Origin: Bolinopsis microptera
Taxonomy: Eukaryota; Ctenophora; Tentaculata; Lobata; Bolinopsidae
NCBI RefSeq assembly: GCF_026151205.1
Contig: NC_087074.1
Span: 15,482,962-15,546,961, forward strand
Direction: 5' to 3'
DNA: 64,000 nucleotides
Shown here: one piece after another, positions 10,762 through 22,446 of the stretch
Numbering within the stretch: position 1 is the stretch's first letter
How the letters are laid out: each line of letters opens with the position of its first letter
Made by a program: the position numbers and the translations under genes
Notes under the pieces: generated by a model
What the model was told of the DNA's origin: nothing
What the model saw: the letters and a program-made list of their open reading frames with translations, nothing else
Database searches by the model: none

Positions 10762-11793
10762 CTAAATGTCTGTGTACCCCCTGACTCTGTGGCGAATGTT
10801 GTAGAAGACAGTGACTGGTAGCCGTAGAACTGTCGATATGTACCCTCTGTAAGTTGCTTTCAGTTCCGGTTTACGCAGGATCAGGATAGTTGGGAACAGT
10901 GCTGCATTTATCAGTGGTAGGGTCAACCTTCCCACCAGCTGAACTTTATAGTCGGGTAACACTAACACGATATCATTTGTCATTAAAAATCTTAATAAGC
11001 TCCAAGAGTAAACCGAAATGCTGGAAAGGTACAGCAAGGATATCAAAAATACCGTGACCGTGACATGGTTTGCAATATCTTGTCGGGGGTCCGCACTTTG
11101 GCTGAAAGCTCTCTTGATGTAAACTATTTGTAAAATCATACAAACAAGTACAATTAAACATGGTAAACACAACTCAAAGAAAGGTGGGATATATATAATA
11201 ATATAGCTCAAATCGAACCTAATTTTGGGATATTTAGAAAAAAGGTAACGGAGTATTTCCTCCAAAGTAGCAGTTCCAATTAATTGTAGAGAACCTAAAG
11301 AAATCCACAAACCTAAGTCCCATTTAGGCAAGTAATATGATATTTTAATTAAATGTAAGCTGTCAAACACGGACAAAACTAGGCCTAAAGATGTAAATAT
11401 AGCAAGACAGACCTTGAAAACACGTCCACGAATCCTGTAGAATGGGTTTATTATATTAATCGTCTTCACAACCGTAAGGGTCATTCCAAGAAATGTAGAA
11501 GTTACATAGCACAGGTTACCAAACGAAAGGTTTGTCACGTAAATCAAGGATGGCATCTTCTCCATACCCAGTAGTGCTATAGATCCCCAGACTATCGCTG
11601 AGTAAGCACTTCCAATGTCCACAGCCGCAATCAGAACGAAAAGGAGGGAGGACAGTCTTTTCAGATCTCTGTAGTAATGATAAATTATCATAGAGTTCTG
11701 GATGATTATGTAAATTGAGAGCGCCAGATTGATTAGGGAGAGACCTTTGAAGTATTTTACTGGGAAATCGTTACCGGTAACGAGGGTTTTCAT
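10762..11793 (-). CDS. Orphan seven-transmembrane receptor, GPCR class A-like
   Basis: Intronless, 343 residues, ATG at 11793, stop at 10762. Seven hydrophobic segments are visible, roughly at residues 18-40, 50-75, 85-112, 127-150, 200-230, 244-268 and 288-308. TM3 is followed by a KTINIINPFYRI stretch where rhodopsin-like receptors have DRY; the first two DRY residues are not preserved. TM7 reads LINAALFPTILILRKPEL, which keeps a Pro and the cytoplasmic basic turn but not NPxxY. The tail is short and basic. A plasma-membrane receptor with unknown ligand is the likely role. Family placement beyond a rhodopsin-like fold is uncertain. Confidence 0.75.
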   Translation of the reverse strand: MKTLVTGNDFPVKYFKGLSLINLALSIYIIIQNSMIIYHYYRDLKRLSSLLFVLIAAVDIGSAYSAIVWGSIALLGMEKMPSLIYVTNLSFGNLCYVTSTFLGMTLTVVKTINIINPFYRIRGRVFKVCLAIFTSLGLVLSVFDSLHLIKISYYLPKWDLGLWISLGSLQLIGTATLEEILRYLFSKYPKIRFDLSYIIIYIPPFFELCLPCLIVLVCMILQIVYIKRAFSQSADPRQDIANHVTVTVFLISLLYLSSISVYSWSLLRFLMTNDIVLVLPDYKVQLVGRLTLPLINAALFPTILILRKPELKATYRGYISTVLRLPVTVFYNIRHRVRGYTDI

Positions 11794-11895
11794 TGCCTGA
11801 ATGAAGAGAGAGTGTATATTTTTTTAAAACAATTTTGGCAAATAGGTACAATACCGACCGGATATTAGCTACAACAAATCACAAGCAAGCGTCCG

Positions 11896-11967
11896 CTGTT
11901 AGAGGCTGTTAGAGGGTTGTTAGAGGGTGGTTAGAGGGTTGTTAGAGGGTTGTTAGAGGGCTGTTAC
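11896..11967. repeat. Short tandem repeat, GTTAGAGGG unit
   Basis: About seven imperfect copies of an 8-12-bp unit GTTAGAGGG(TT), about 100 bp upstream of the receptor start codon at 11793. Confidence 0.8.
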
Positions 11968-12543
11968 CGTAACAGCAGGTCGGCATCGTACGTCTATTTG
12001 TCACAACTTTAAAGAAAAATATGGAACAAAGGATCTGGTGAACATTTAAATGCGAGCCTTTACAAAGTCGTGTGAGACTACTGTCTAACAAATCAAGGTG
12101 CGTATGAAAATAATACAAAGATCAAAAGTGAAAACTGAAACTGAAAATTGAAAGAGTTCATTACCTCGATACTACGTACAAAAGAAAATATACCTTAATA
12201 TATCGGATGTGACCATGAACCGCTATTTGAGTAATTTCGTATTTCGAAAAATATCTGTAATATCTGTAATGTGACACGATCCAAGATTCTTGTGAAAAGT
12301 AATCTAGCACTGGAGCTAACTATGGGGTTAACGTCATAACTGTTTACTGTTCTCAAGAACGTGTATACCTTCACAGTTGATTCAACTGTGGTCAAACGTT
12401 AATGCCCAATGATTTGAGTTCAACTAATATCCTGAGGGCCTTGCCAATCATTTTTAGTTCTTCTTTTGACCTCACCTTATCTTTGACTCTTTGAATACTG
12501 TAGTCGACCAATAAAAGCTCATAACAAATGTGTCCATTCGCAG

Positions 12544-13301
12544 GAGAGACGGCCTCAGGATAGAGTATGAGAAAATGAAGTATGACCTGGGGTTGAGTAA
12601 GAAGACTAAACAGGTCGATGTGTTAAGGAAAGCTATTTCTGAGCTGCAAGTAAGATTTACAGGAATTGGCACAATTTCTGTCGGTAATTTCAATATAATG
12701 ACCAATGACCATGCTAGTAGATGTACTTTGAAGTTTGCTAGAACTGGATAATATAAAATATAAATGCCTCATTTTATTTCTATCATCATGAACCATTGTT
12801 TTTTTAATTATCATTTTACACCTATTTTGAGATTCCTGTTCACTAAATAATGACCCACCAGAAACTGGAAGAATCTTACTTAGAAGTGGAACACCTGAAC
12901 AGAATGAATCCCTCAACTCACACTCTACTATCTCTTCTAGAGGAAATAAGACAGCTTAACAAAGAGGTACGTCTTCTCCTCTCTTAGATTTGGACATTTT
13001 TCTAAAACAGCGATAGCTAATAGTAGTGGACTGAATTTCACTATTTTTACCCTCATTCTTACTATTTCTCACTAATCTGGCATTCTTTACATGCTCGGAA
13101 TATTTGACCATGTTCTCTCAGATCGACAAGCTTGAAGGAGCCTTGAACATAGACACGGCCCCGGTAATGGTGATTTCCCACAAACACGACCCCCTGATTA
13201 CAGAGTCTGTTCAGCTAACAGAGCTGGCGAACTACAGTCCAGAAGAAATAAGGCTACAGGGAGGTTTCCAGCATCAACCCGCTCAGCTTAACTTCATCTA
13301 G
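12544..13301 (+). CDS. Coiled-coil protein, C-terminal three exons
   Basis: Exons 12544-12649, 12862-12966 and 13122-13301 (stop TAG 13299-13301) fit by phase and give about 129 residues. The first two are heptad-like and highly charged, with stretches such as RIEYEKMKYDL and LLSLLEEIRQLNKE that suggest a parallel coiled coil. The last is less regular and ends QPAQLNFI. The first exon enters in phase 2, so at least one upstream exon exists. A candidate ending at 12097 (AAG|GTGCGT) has the right phase, but no start codon was found. The protein is not identified; a ciliary or centrosomal coiled-coil protein is possible. The acceptor before 12862 has a weak pyrimidine tract. Confidence 0.6.
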
Positions 13302-13415
13302 TGGACTGAGTTTTAATTATATGTTAAATTAAATTATTAAATTATATCACAATCGTTCTGAACTATATTTTATTTTGGTATTCCTTAAAATAATGCCGTA
13401 GTTTCATGCGGTTTT

Positions 13416-13509
13416 AGTAGCATTTTTGTGTACTGACAACATTGTGGCAGGTTTTTAATCGAGTAGCATTTTTGTGTACTGACAACATTGTGGCAGGTTT
13501 TTAATCGAG
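13416..13509. repeat. 46-bp direct tandem duplication
   Basis: Two adjacent identical copies of a 46-bp unit beginning GTAGCATTTTTGTGTACTG, just 3' of the coiled-coil gene. Confidence 0.9.
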
Positions 13510-14641
13510 GATAGGTTTTTGTAAAGTCATTCCTTACAACCATCAAATAATTAGTGAATGATATTTTGTTTTATATTACGAAATGTGTCTAACTGTTAAA
13601 CATATGATTTTTTTGTAATTATAGGACGTAAATTATTAAACATTATTTGAATAATTATGATTAAATAATATTCAATGTTCAATCTAAATAATCATAAACA
13701 AACATTTAATAAATTCTCATTCTTATATCCATCGTTATATTATTTATATATTTATTTATCATATGGCTCAATTCTGATTTTAATTGTAACTTTCATTCTC
13801 ACCGGTTATTTCATAGATGATAGATGTCCTGAAGTCCGTGAATTTGTATAATCGCTCGGCCCGCATCATACTCGGGACACTTTTACGGTAACAAAGTGGT
13901 GTAGTAGATATTGCAGGGCGCAAAACAAATTTCGTATAAAAAGTACAACTGCTATCGTAAGCATTTACTGTGACATAAATGCGCGGCACGCTCAACATCA
14001 TAGTTTTTTATCCGAACTGTCACATCAAATTGTAGTGCCGTCTAGCAAGGTACTCAATCACCGGTGAATATTTTAAACACATTTTGGTGTTATTTAAATA
14101 ACTGGTAACTGGTCACTAACTTCGGCGATACTATTTTGTTGTCAATTGGTAAGAAAACTCGTTAGCTACTGTAAGGCGAAATGTAAATTGTAAATCACTC
14201 TAACAACTAACATTAACAAAAACTATAATATAGAAGATAACTGCGATAAGTATTTTTTGATCATTACAGAAAATTAAAGGTAGGTTGCAAAGAAGCATTT
14301 AAAACAGGAATTCAATGAAGATAAGAATAAAAAGTAACTAAAACTAAATAATATTTTAGGTCAGGTACAAGGTTGAAGGTATAATAAACATAGGTAATAA
14401 TGTTTAGAACAGAATCGCACAATTTTTTGAAGGCAGAATTTTACATCCAGTGCTACATCAAATGTCACAATAGCAAATTATAGTTAATAGGTAAATTCTT
14501 TTATTCGATAGTTCAATAAACTATTGAATCTCAAATGTAGAAAATTGGAGATTCTGTTTCACGATTTCAGTACAGTGAACAACTTCAGCGGCAGTCCAAT
14601 AATAAGGCACAATGATAAGCAACAGTACCAAGTGTCAGATC
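13510..14641. other. Gene-free spacer
   Basis: AT-rich spacer between two convergent genes. Nothing recognised. Confidence 0.4.
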
Positions 14642-17600
14642 CTACACTTCACCGCTTGAACCGTTCACTTTCCCTTCCTTTATCTCCATCATCCCGTTCT
14701 CCCCGTAGATCTCCAGCGGGTCGTTCTCCGGAACAGACACCATCCTAGTGAGAGCCGGGGAGCGGGGCCTGGAGCCCCCGGAGCTGGTGTAGGTGAGCTT
14801 GGTGTGAGCGCTGGACCTCGACTGCCCCGACTCTTGCCTCGAAACTAGGTTGTAGTCTATGGATTCGCTCCTAGAGTTCACGTAGGATCGCGGTCGGTCC
14901 GTCTTGGTTATTTTTTGATCTCTGAAATATTGAATGCTATTTTATCGTGGAATTGGTCAGCAGTGGCTTCAATTATAAAGGTAAACTTTGAAACAATGAA
15001 CTTGTCATTTTCACGAATAGCCGTGGCTGCAATGATGTTTCAATTTGAAGTTATTGTATCACTTGAAGTTATGTATCAGTTGCGAAGTAATAAAGAATTC
15101 AGCAAATATTTTGCAAAAATGTGCTTATAATTTTACATTTTAAAGGATGCTGTGCTTCAGCTAAAGCAGTCAGATACGCGACTATAAGTATAGGATATAA
15201 AGATAAAAGTATATATTCTTAATAATAAACGCAGAAGCCAGAGACTGGTTAATTCACACTGAAGCCGTATCACCGTCAATGTAATTGACATGAAGCGTAC
15301 TCCTGTAGTATACATGCTGAAGAGTTGAGACGTACATGCAACATAGAAACAGATAACAGTACACATAATACACATATTTGGGATATTTATGACACATATC
15401 AGGGATATTTATGACATATACCACACGTAATATATTTCTAGCAAGATCACGTTTTGGGAAGAACACGATTCTAAGGTGAGAGTCTAGATTCAAGAAGTCA
15501 GATTTATCAGCCATTTCTGACTCTCAGATTAAGACAGATCGTGCGTTTTTGGCATGCAAAAAGACCTCTTAAACTCTAGGGACTGCAGAATCCTCGGTGT
15601 AGTTACTTAGAACCCGTGTATACCCTGTTTCTTGTCACATATGTCATGCTTACGCTCGATTGCTGTCTCTCCCGGTAAATGGGCCTAGGAGTAAAACTTA
15701 TAAAAAGTACGGTTATTGCGCAGAATTATGTTAACAAATATTTGGTGAGAAGAGAAGTTGTTAGCGTTGAAGAATTGAACTTGTGATTCCAATAGAGAGA
15801 TAGTGGTTTTCTAGCAGTTTCGAAAAAGCTTGATCATGCTGGGAACCCGTAATTTTAGATAGATAATTATTTTGTAATCAACAATGATATTTTAAGTTTG
15901 TATTTGCTGTAAATCAATTTATCTCTCCCTTAGTATATGCAAGAAAATCACTGAAGTCGCTGATCCCTCCATGTTTGTCTCCAATGGGAACTATTGAAGT
16001 GTACAACGGCGATCGAACCGAGGTAAGAACCGAAATAAGAACCGTAATCGAAATAAGATTTTGAGCGTGCTTTCGTGGTTGTTTTTTATTAGTATTCATA
16101 AATCAGTGCAGCAAGTTCTTAGCATTGATCTCAATACTGTATATAAGTGCTCATTGAAGGCTTGAGCTAGCACCCTTGAGCTAGCACCCTAGCTACCTGC
16201 ATTTTCAGAGGGTTAATGGAATGTGAGCAAAGATCGTTTTGGGCCTACCAGGGCCATTATCTTGACCCAAATCGTGACCATTATAGATGGTTATTTTGTA
16301 GAAGGTTAGCTCATCATCAACTATCCTGAGAGGCAAGTTACACGTTCATTATTAAGTTTGACAGCAAGAAAATCATGCCATATAGACATTAGACGGGTTC
16401 CTTTAGAACAAACACCAAACCATGTACAAGGATGCACGATGCAATATAATCCCAAAACAGCAGGTGCGCACTAACTTCTCTTTCGGGTCCAGCCCCAACT
16501 TTATGCTACACTCAAGAATAAACTCTTGAAGTTCCACCCTGCGCCAAGCAAGCTCTCATCATTTATTTACGAGCAAATTTAACTATTCAAACAAAACAAA
16601 ATGTTAATATAGACTAAATAATTCGGCCACCGTGCTATAAGTATACCTCTGAAACAAGGCACACAGTTTATAACTTACCTAAATGGTATTATGATGTCTT
16701 TCCAAGGTTTGAGACAGAGAAGTAAGCAAAATAGGTTAATAAGAAGATCCACATCGTATACAACCGTTAGAACGGTTAGGGGCGCGTTCCAAACTCGTTT
16801 CAAGAGGAGCGAGCATAAGAACGCTAATATATCTGCAATTTAAGGGTCACTTAACAATTTGTTTTTATCAGGAATTGTATGTTGCACATCAAATATTATG
16901 GTATCATGCAGTAGCGTAACGTTGGCGCAAACCCCCCTCCCCCCGCCGAAAAAGCGCCCCTTGTTAGTTGTTGGCGCCCCCTCCCCTCTTAAACTAGAAA
17001 CATAAAATTGGACAAATTAGGTGATTTTAGCTTTTTAGAGGATACGCTGGTAAAATCTCTAAAAACTAAAAAGGTGTGTTTCTAGAGCCAAACGCGCAGT
17101 TTTGCTAGTACCTTAGTTAAGTTTTTCAAAATTGTCCCACATTCAAACGACGATATGGCCCCCCCCCCTAAGATGGCGTCCCCCCCCCTACAGAGCGGGG
17201 TCCTTCGTTACGCCACTGGTATCATGTGGCCCAAAGTTTTGTCAATAAAAATAACATCTGTCTAAGATTTTTATTAAAATATTTGTATAACTAAACTGTT
17301 AAAGATTCATACAATAAGCTCTACTTTAAAATAAGATGACCGACCTGTCCCAGCAGATATAATGGTTAGAAGTCTGCACTTCCTGATATACCCCATGATA
17401 ATGTTCATGGTCTCACTCGCCTCCCCGTCATCTCTACTACTCTTCCATATTGGGTAGGTGAAGAGGAAGAGGAGGGAACTTTGGTAAAACACTAGTAGGG
17501 ATATCGCTGCGGAATTTGTTTGGTCTCAGTTAAACTTTTATTGCAGTGGAATAAAGCTGTGAAACACAATTACAAGTTTAGCTACGACTAATTAATGTTT

Positions 17601-19141
17601 TTTTCAGGTATATATACCTTGACTTGATATATAAAATATCAAGTCAACTGTAAGGGACCAACCTATAGCATAGAAGAAAGCAGACATCTTCTTATGTTTT
17701 CCAGAGTAACATGCCATGTTTTCTATCACATACTCATGTGATTCTGCGTAGGCTGGGGACCCAAAGTAGCTCATGAAGAAACCGTAACCAACTAACAAAA
17801 GAGCTAGCACTACCCAACTGAAAGGTGAGTTTTCAAATATATTTTCTTTGTTTTTTTAAAGCATTACTTATTTTTCTTTACTTATTGTGCTGTCAGTGCC
17901 CAAGTAACAAGTGTTACACAGTGCACGACCTGGCTGCAATGGGTTAATACAGGAAATAGAGGTTACATTACCGTACCCTGATCGCCGTTTCTGTCGGCAG
18001 ACTACCTAGTTATCTTAATCTAATTTTTTTAAATGAAGGGGTCTTATTCCCGCTGTTTTAGGTAATGTGGACGAACATTAAGTTTCCGGGATGGATCATT
18101 CTATTGTTTACCTGAATGCAGCGAGTTTCTTGTTGGTCATTGTCTTTAGCATAGCGTCCCTGTAAAATGCGTGCTGCCTGATCCACAGAAATATGTATCC
18201 TGCAAAAGAAATAAGTCAGGTTTATAAGTGCATTAACATTAGTATACCTTCATTTCATATCCGTGTAAATAAAAATGTTACTCTGATATATATTATATAG
18301 TGTGATAAAACTGATTTATTAAATAGCACAATTTAACAATCAGTTGACAGTTAACTTAGCGAAGTGCGAACAACCCTAACTTAGTTACCACTCAGCAAAC
18401 CTGTTCATTCCACCGCTATAAAACTGCACTCTCCACATCTTGATCTAAAACTTCCAAACAACCACAACAAACTTACCCGGGACAAGAGATGTAAAATAAG
18501 CCATGTGATGAGCAAGTCTCCAGGTCTCGCAGACCTGCCCGTTGTCAGCCATCCTCAGTATCCCCCACTCGTTAATGGACATCTCCACTATCGCCAGGAT
18601 AAAGGCGGTCGTTACAAAACCGTACATAAAGAGACCCCTCCTGCGTGTTACTTGTGGTTCTTTTCTGTGCCTGATAGTTAATATAGTTAATAGTTAATAT
18701 AGTTAATATAATAGTTAATATAGTTAATATAGTTAATAGTACTATGTTTACAGTATGCACTGAAGGGGTATCCTAGAAAGTTTATTGAACTTTTAACATG
18801 CATCCCTCCTCATTTAACCCTCAATTAAGTTTCCTATCATTCGGCTGAGTCGAGGAGGGTAGTTGATGGTGACTGGCTTGAAATTAAGTAATTGTTATTG
18901 GAAACACCGTGGGGTATGTCATTGTTGAGATTCAAATGATTTTAATCAAATTAGTTTACTTTAAACTGTTTCTTGTCGGGTCTAGGACCTTCGGGGATGT
19001 AATTTACCTGTATAAGTAGATGAGAAGAGCGAGAAAGAGGTAGAGAGTGATTGTAAAGTAGATAATCCATATTATCTGAGCTGCTATCCAGTGTGGCTCT
19101 TCGTATGGAGAGTTATATTTGTGTTCTGATGTGTTTACCAT
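14642..19141 (-). CDS. Seven-transmembrane protein with Ser/Arg-rich cytoplasmic tail, seven exons
   Basis: Reconstructed exons: 19008-19141 (ATG at 19141), 18477-18670, 18112-18199, 17663-17817 (or to 17618), 17345-17506, 16679-16832 and 14642-14921 (stop at 14642-14644). All boundaries have GT/AG and matching phases. Hydrophobic segments follow in order: IIWIIYFTITLYLFLALLI, GFVTTAFILAIVE, AYFTSLVPGYIFLWI, WVVLALLLVGYGFF, SLLVFYQSSLLFLFTYPIW, DILAFLCSLL and VVYDVDLLINLFCLLLCL. The last exon encodes a hydrophilic tail of about 90 residues, rich in Ser and Arg, like a receptor C-tail with phosphorylation sites. The protein is of unknown family and has no DRY or NPxxY. Both donors of exon 4 keep phase; the 17618 donor (AAG|GTATAT) looks better and adds 15 residues. 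Intron 5 holds a hAT-type MITE. Confidence 0.7.
16909..17218. mobile_element. hAT-type MITE, 310 bp
   Basis: Terminal inverted repeats CAGTAGCGTAACG and CAGTGGCGTAACG (the latter is the reverse complement of 17206-17218). Flanked by exact 8-bp duplications GTATCATG (16901-16908 and 17219-17226). The CAGTGGCGTAAC end and 8-bp duplication are typical of hAT elements. Internal C-runs (17159-17168, 17180-17188) and no reading frame. It lies in an intron of the 7TM gene. Confidence 0.9.
18674..18740. repeat. AT-rich microsatellite, TAGTTAATA unit
   Basis: About eight irregular copies of (A)TAGTTAATA, at the 3' end of intron 1 of the 7TM gene and running up to its acceptor. Confidence 0.8.
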
Positions 19142-20007
19142 TTCCTGTTGTCAAGGTAACGAATATTATAACGGGTTGTCATGGGAACGGTTAAAACGCG
19201 TTAAGTTGTCAAATCTGATTTCGATTAGCATGTACATAGTATTTTGTAGCAAAAAAACAAATTACAAATAAACTGAAAATGTAAAACGAACAACAAAAAT
19301 TGACAGTCAAAAATATCCATAAACATAAAACATTAAACAATGATATTGATTATGTGGCCACATTTCTGTACTTCCATACAACTTGTATGGAAGTATAGAG
19401 TGAATTCATTGCAAATGTGTACCTTAAAAGCTTACAGCTGGGTTTAATAAGAAAGGTAATTACGGCTGACTACTGGCTGTGAATTCAGGTGTAACTCTTT
19501 AAACTATGTTCTCTATTTACAACTGTCCTCCCCACTCTCCAGATCAACTGTGATGAAATGTGATCTTGAGAGCTGTTCTCCGAATATATTCATTTTTTCC
19601 CGATCCATGACTCAAAGTGCCGAAGGCACAAAAGAGTCAAGGACAAGGGTTAGCGATCGAGGTTTTTTTTGTATATGGTAGCTTTGCGACCGTGCCTGCG
19701 AGCGTGCGTGCGTGCGTGCGTACGTGCCCTCGCCCCCAGTCTAGTTATCGCCCACGTGTCTGCCTGCGCAAAGTTATTTTGCGCGATCATCTGAATTAAA
19801 CAATTGTTGGCGCGCGGTGCTGAAATGTTCAAGTACATTGTTAATTTCACCATGTACGCATCCCGCTAGGGACTAATTGATAGCATTGTATTATTATTTT
19901 GAGTTAGTATTACTATTTTGCACAGATCCGTGTCAGGCTGCATAAACAATAAACATATGGTTACATAGAAATATACACGATTTTCAAATTCAATATAGAA
20001 TTATATC

Positions 20008-20085
20008 AACTGGGCGGCGCTCGGCCTGTCACTCCGCCATATCTGGATGCTTATAAACAGCAAAGACTGGGGTCCCCAGGTGGTA
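20008..20085 (+). mobile_element. Miniature element of the TTACTGGG family (diverged copy 3)
   Basis: The core (CTGGGCGGCGCTCGGCCTGT, then ACTCCGCC) and the right end GGGGTCCCCAGGT match the elements at 5363 and 4559. The outermost bases have diverged and no target duplication is visible. Confidence 0.5.
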
Positions 20086-20532
20086 TGGTTTTAAGAGAGG
20101 TTATCTGAATTATTAGCGGTTTTCTCTTATATATAAATCATCGCAAAATAAATGTTAGATATAAGAGGCAAAAACGAAATTCCTTCCTTGCTCATGGTAA
20201 AAATGGTACTGTTTTACTATTACATATTATCTGGTTTATTATATTCTTAATAAATGTTCAATGTTAACTTTGAGAAGCTAATAATCAATATATATTACAT
20301 ACTATAAAGTATAAAATATTATCCAGGTTCAAGATAACCTTATGGTTTATCGGGCACGTGGTCACCGAGTGGAAAGTAGATACAGTTTTTTGCCAATTTG
20401 GTTAAATTGTACAAAATTTCAAAATTTTGGTCGGAAAATGTTCCCAAGAGTAAGATTGTTGTCTTGTGCCGATCCATAAGCAATTTATAGAACTCCTGAC
20501 AAAACTCGTGCCTTGGGCACTTGTTCGGTCAT

Positions 20533-20627
20533 GAGTATAACTTACCTTATAGTATAGTTCTATTAGTTCTATAACTTACCTTATAGTCTAGTTCTATTAG
20601 TTCTATAACTTACCTTATAGTCTAGTA
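20533..20627. repeat. 36-bp tandem repeat, about 2.6 copies
   Basis: Unit TATAACTTACCTTATAGTCT followed by AGTTCTATTAGTTC, repeated with almost no divergence. Confidence 0.85.
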
Positions 20628-21064
20628 AGATTGATTCATCCTAATCACGCTTATAGTTATACCCAAAATCATTATAACATATTTCATTTTAATGTCCACA
20701 GCGGATAATCAAATAAGTTCATTTTTGCACATTTGCATTTCACCATTAGCACCTGTTTATGTTAAAGCATACAGACTGTAGCTTAAGTGACGAGGAGTGC
20801 ACAACGATATAAAAATTCAACGTTTTTCGAATTACAGCAGTTTACAGCAAATAGAAAACAATTTTCCCAGACTTGCCAAACAATCATCACGTTTAGCTGG
20901 AGAAAATGTGAGTGCGGCGAACAAAACTATGCGAAACCGGATAGCGATTAAATTCTAGACTGTACACAATTACAGTTCTCAAGCAAAACATACAATACAC
21001 GAGAGTGATGATGCTCTGTAAAGCAAGCTATATCACATTGCAAGCATAACAACTGCTCATAATG

Positions 21065-21159
21065 TTGTGAGCTGCAACTTTACTCCGCATGCGTTTTGCC
21101 CAATTTGTCAACTTGACAAATCGGGCAAAACGCATGCGGAGTAAAGTTGCAGCTCACAA
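21065..21159. repeat. Near-perfect 95-bp palindrome
   Basis: Arms of 47 bp (21065-21111 and 21113-21159) with a single central base and one mismatch. There is no loop of the size expected of a microRNA precursor, so a foldback element or an inversion duplication is more likely. Confidence 0.85.
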
Positions 21160-22319
21160 GTCAAGCATTGTCCAAAAAGACCTCAAATTTGGTGGTCAAA
21201 CTCAGAGTCTTAATGGTTATGCCAATTTCTACGAGGTGCAGCTGTTATAATGCCCGAACTAAGAAACCTTATCCAGTAAATATATGATGAAATCTCATAG
21301 AGGTCTATAAAGTTGTTTATATCGCTATTTTGTACTCATGAAATCGAATACCCACCGGCTACCGGATGAACAGTCTCATTCTTTTCCAGCAGAAAGTAAC
21401 GACACAAAACATTCCTAGAGGCCCACAATTAAAACTTTAACACAGCTGACGAACAGTTATCACTGACGAAACGTTTGAGTTCCTAGGCATGAAATTGAAT
21501 GAATCTAATATTTAATCCACAACAGGAATAACTGTATCCGCTAAGTGTCCGAATTGGAGGTCAAATTACGTTCGTGATTAATAACATCATTAATAACATC
21601 ATGGGTCTGCTCATCATAGAATAGTCCAGGCAACATTTTAAAATTATCAGAATGCACGCAACGTGTAAAATGATACACCAACGTAATGATGATATCACCC
21701 AGCTACTCGATATGAAATAATCACATGAACCTGATATTTGAGCTTGTGCACGATAACCGTACGGGGTAAACTGTGAAAGCAAAAAAATTACAGAAACAGA
21801 CGTCTTGATATGTCTTCATATGACATATTATAGAAACTAAGCTAATTTGTAGCCGGAGGTCAGATAGAACCGTACCGCTGTTTTTGACATGGCTTCACAC
21901 ACACACACACATGAGGCTCGTGTTTGAGAAAAGTGAATTGTGCTGAGCAGGGTGGAATTAGTGTTATTAGGAGAGGTATTGGCGGGTGTTCTATTAGTTT
22001 TATTAGTTACTGTAACAGACCACTGCAGCAGGTTTTAGGCGGGAATCGGGATCTGCTGTTTGTGACCTTATCTGAGATCAGTGATTTTCTGTTTGATGTA
22101 AGGTTTTTTTTTAACAAATGTCTCAGACCCATAGCTAGATCTGTGAATTTTAGGCAGACCCACTCGACAGCGGCCAAATTTTGCGCATTATGAGCCCCAA
22201 GCCCGATACCCACTTTGCCTCCCAATTATATTATCATCTCGTAACTTCATAAAGAAGGTTCCGTTATTCATTTAAAGATTAAGTTTTTTCGATTCTGGGC
22301 ACGTAGCCCGACACGTAGC

Positions 22320-22446
22320 CAAGAAATTTGTAGGACAGTAATAATCAGACATCACAATAATACAGAGTTGGGGGGCTAGGGGGGCGCAGCCGGAAAATTT
22401 TTGAGAAATAGGGTGTTCCAGACGACATTTGTAGGACAGCAATAAT
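22320..22446. repeat. G-rich satellite, left fragment
   Basis: One unit of the satellite that continues at 26025-26905. Shared landmarks are TTGTAGGACAGTAATAATCA, CACAATAATACA, a G-run and GGAAAATTTTTGAGAAATAG. It breaks off after CAGCAATAAT at the edge of the 3.6-kb element. Confidence 0.75.

Larger units (their letters stand above)
19142..22319. other. Gene-free stretch with scattered short repeats
   Basis: No exon recognised. It contains a (GCGT)n run at 19702-19726, a (CA)n run near 21895-21911, and the repeats listed separately at 20008, 20533 and 21065. Confidence 0.5.

Noticed and set aside
15254-15514. Minus-strand frame starting MADKSDFLNLDSHL, considered as an exon of the 7TM gene
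   Set aside because: No acceptor gives the phase required between 16679 and 14921, and the direct join of those exons fits without it.
15914-16099. Minus-strand frame ending FSDFLAYTKGEIN as an alternative 7TM C-terminus
   Set aside because: Splice signals are weak, and the alternative last exon at 14642-14921 fits phase and has receptor-tail composition.
21065-21159. MicroRNA precursor
   Set aside because: Arms are too perfect and there is no loop; a foldback or inverted duplication explains it better.
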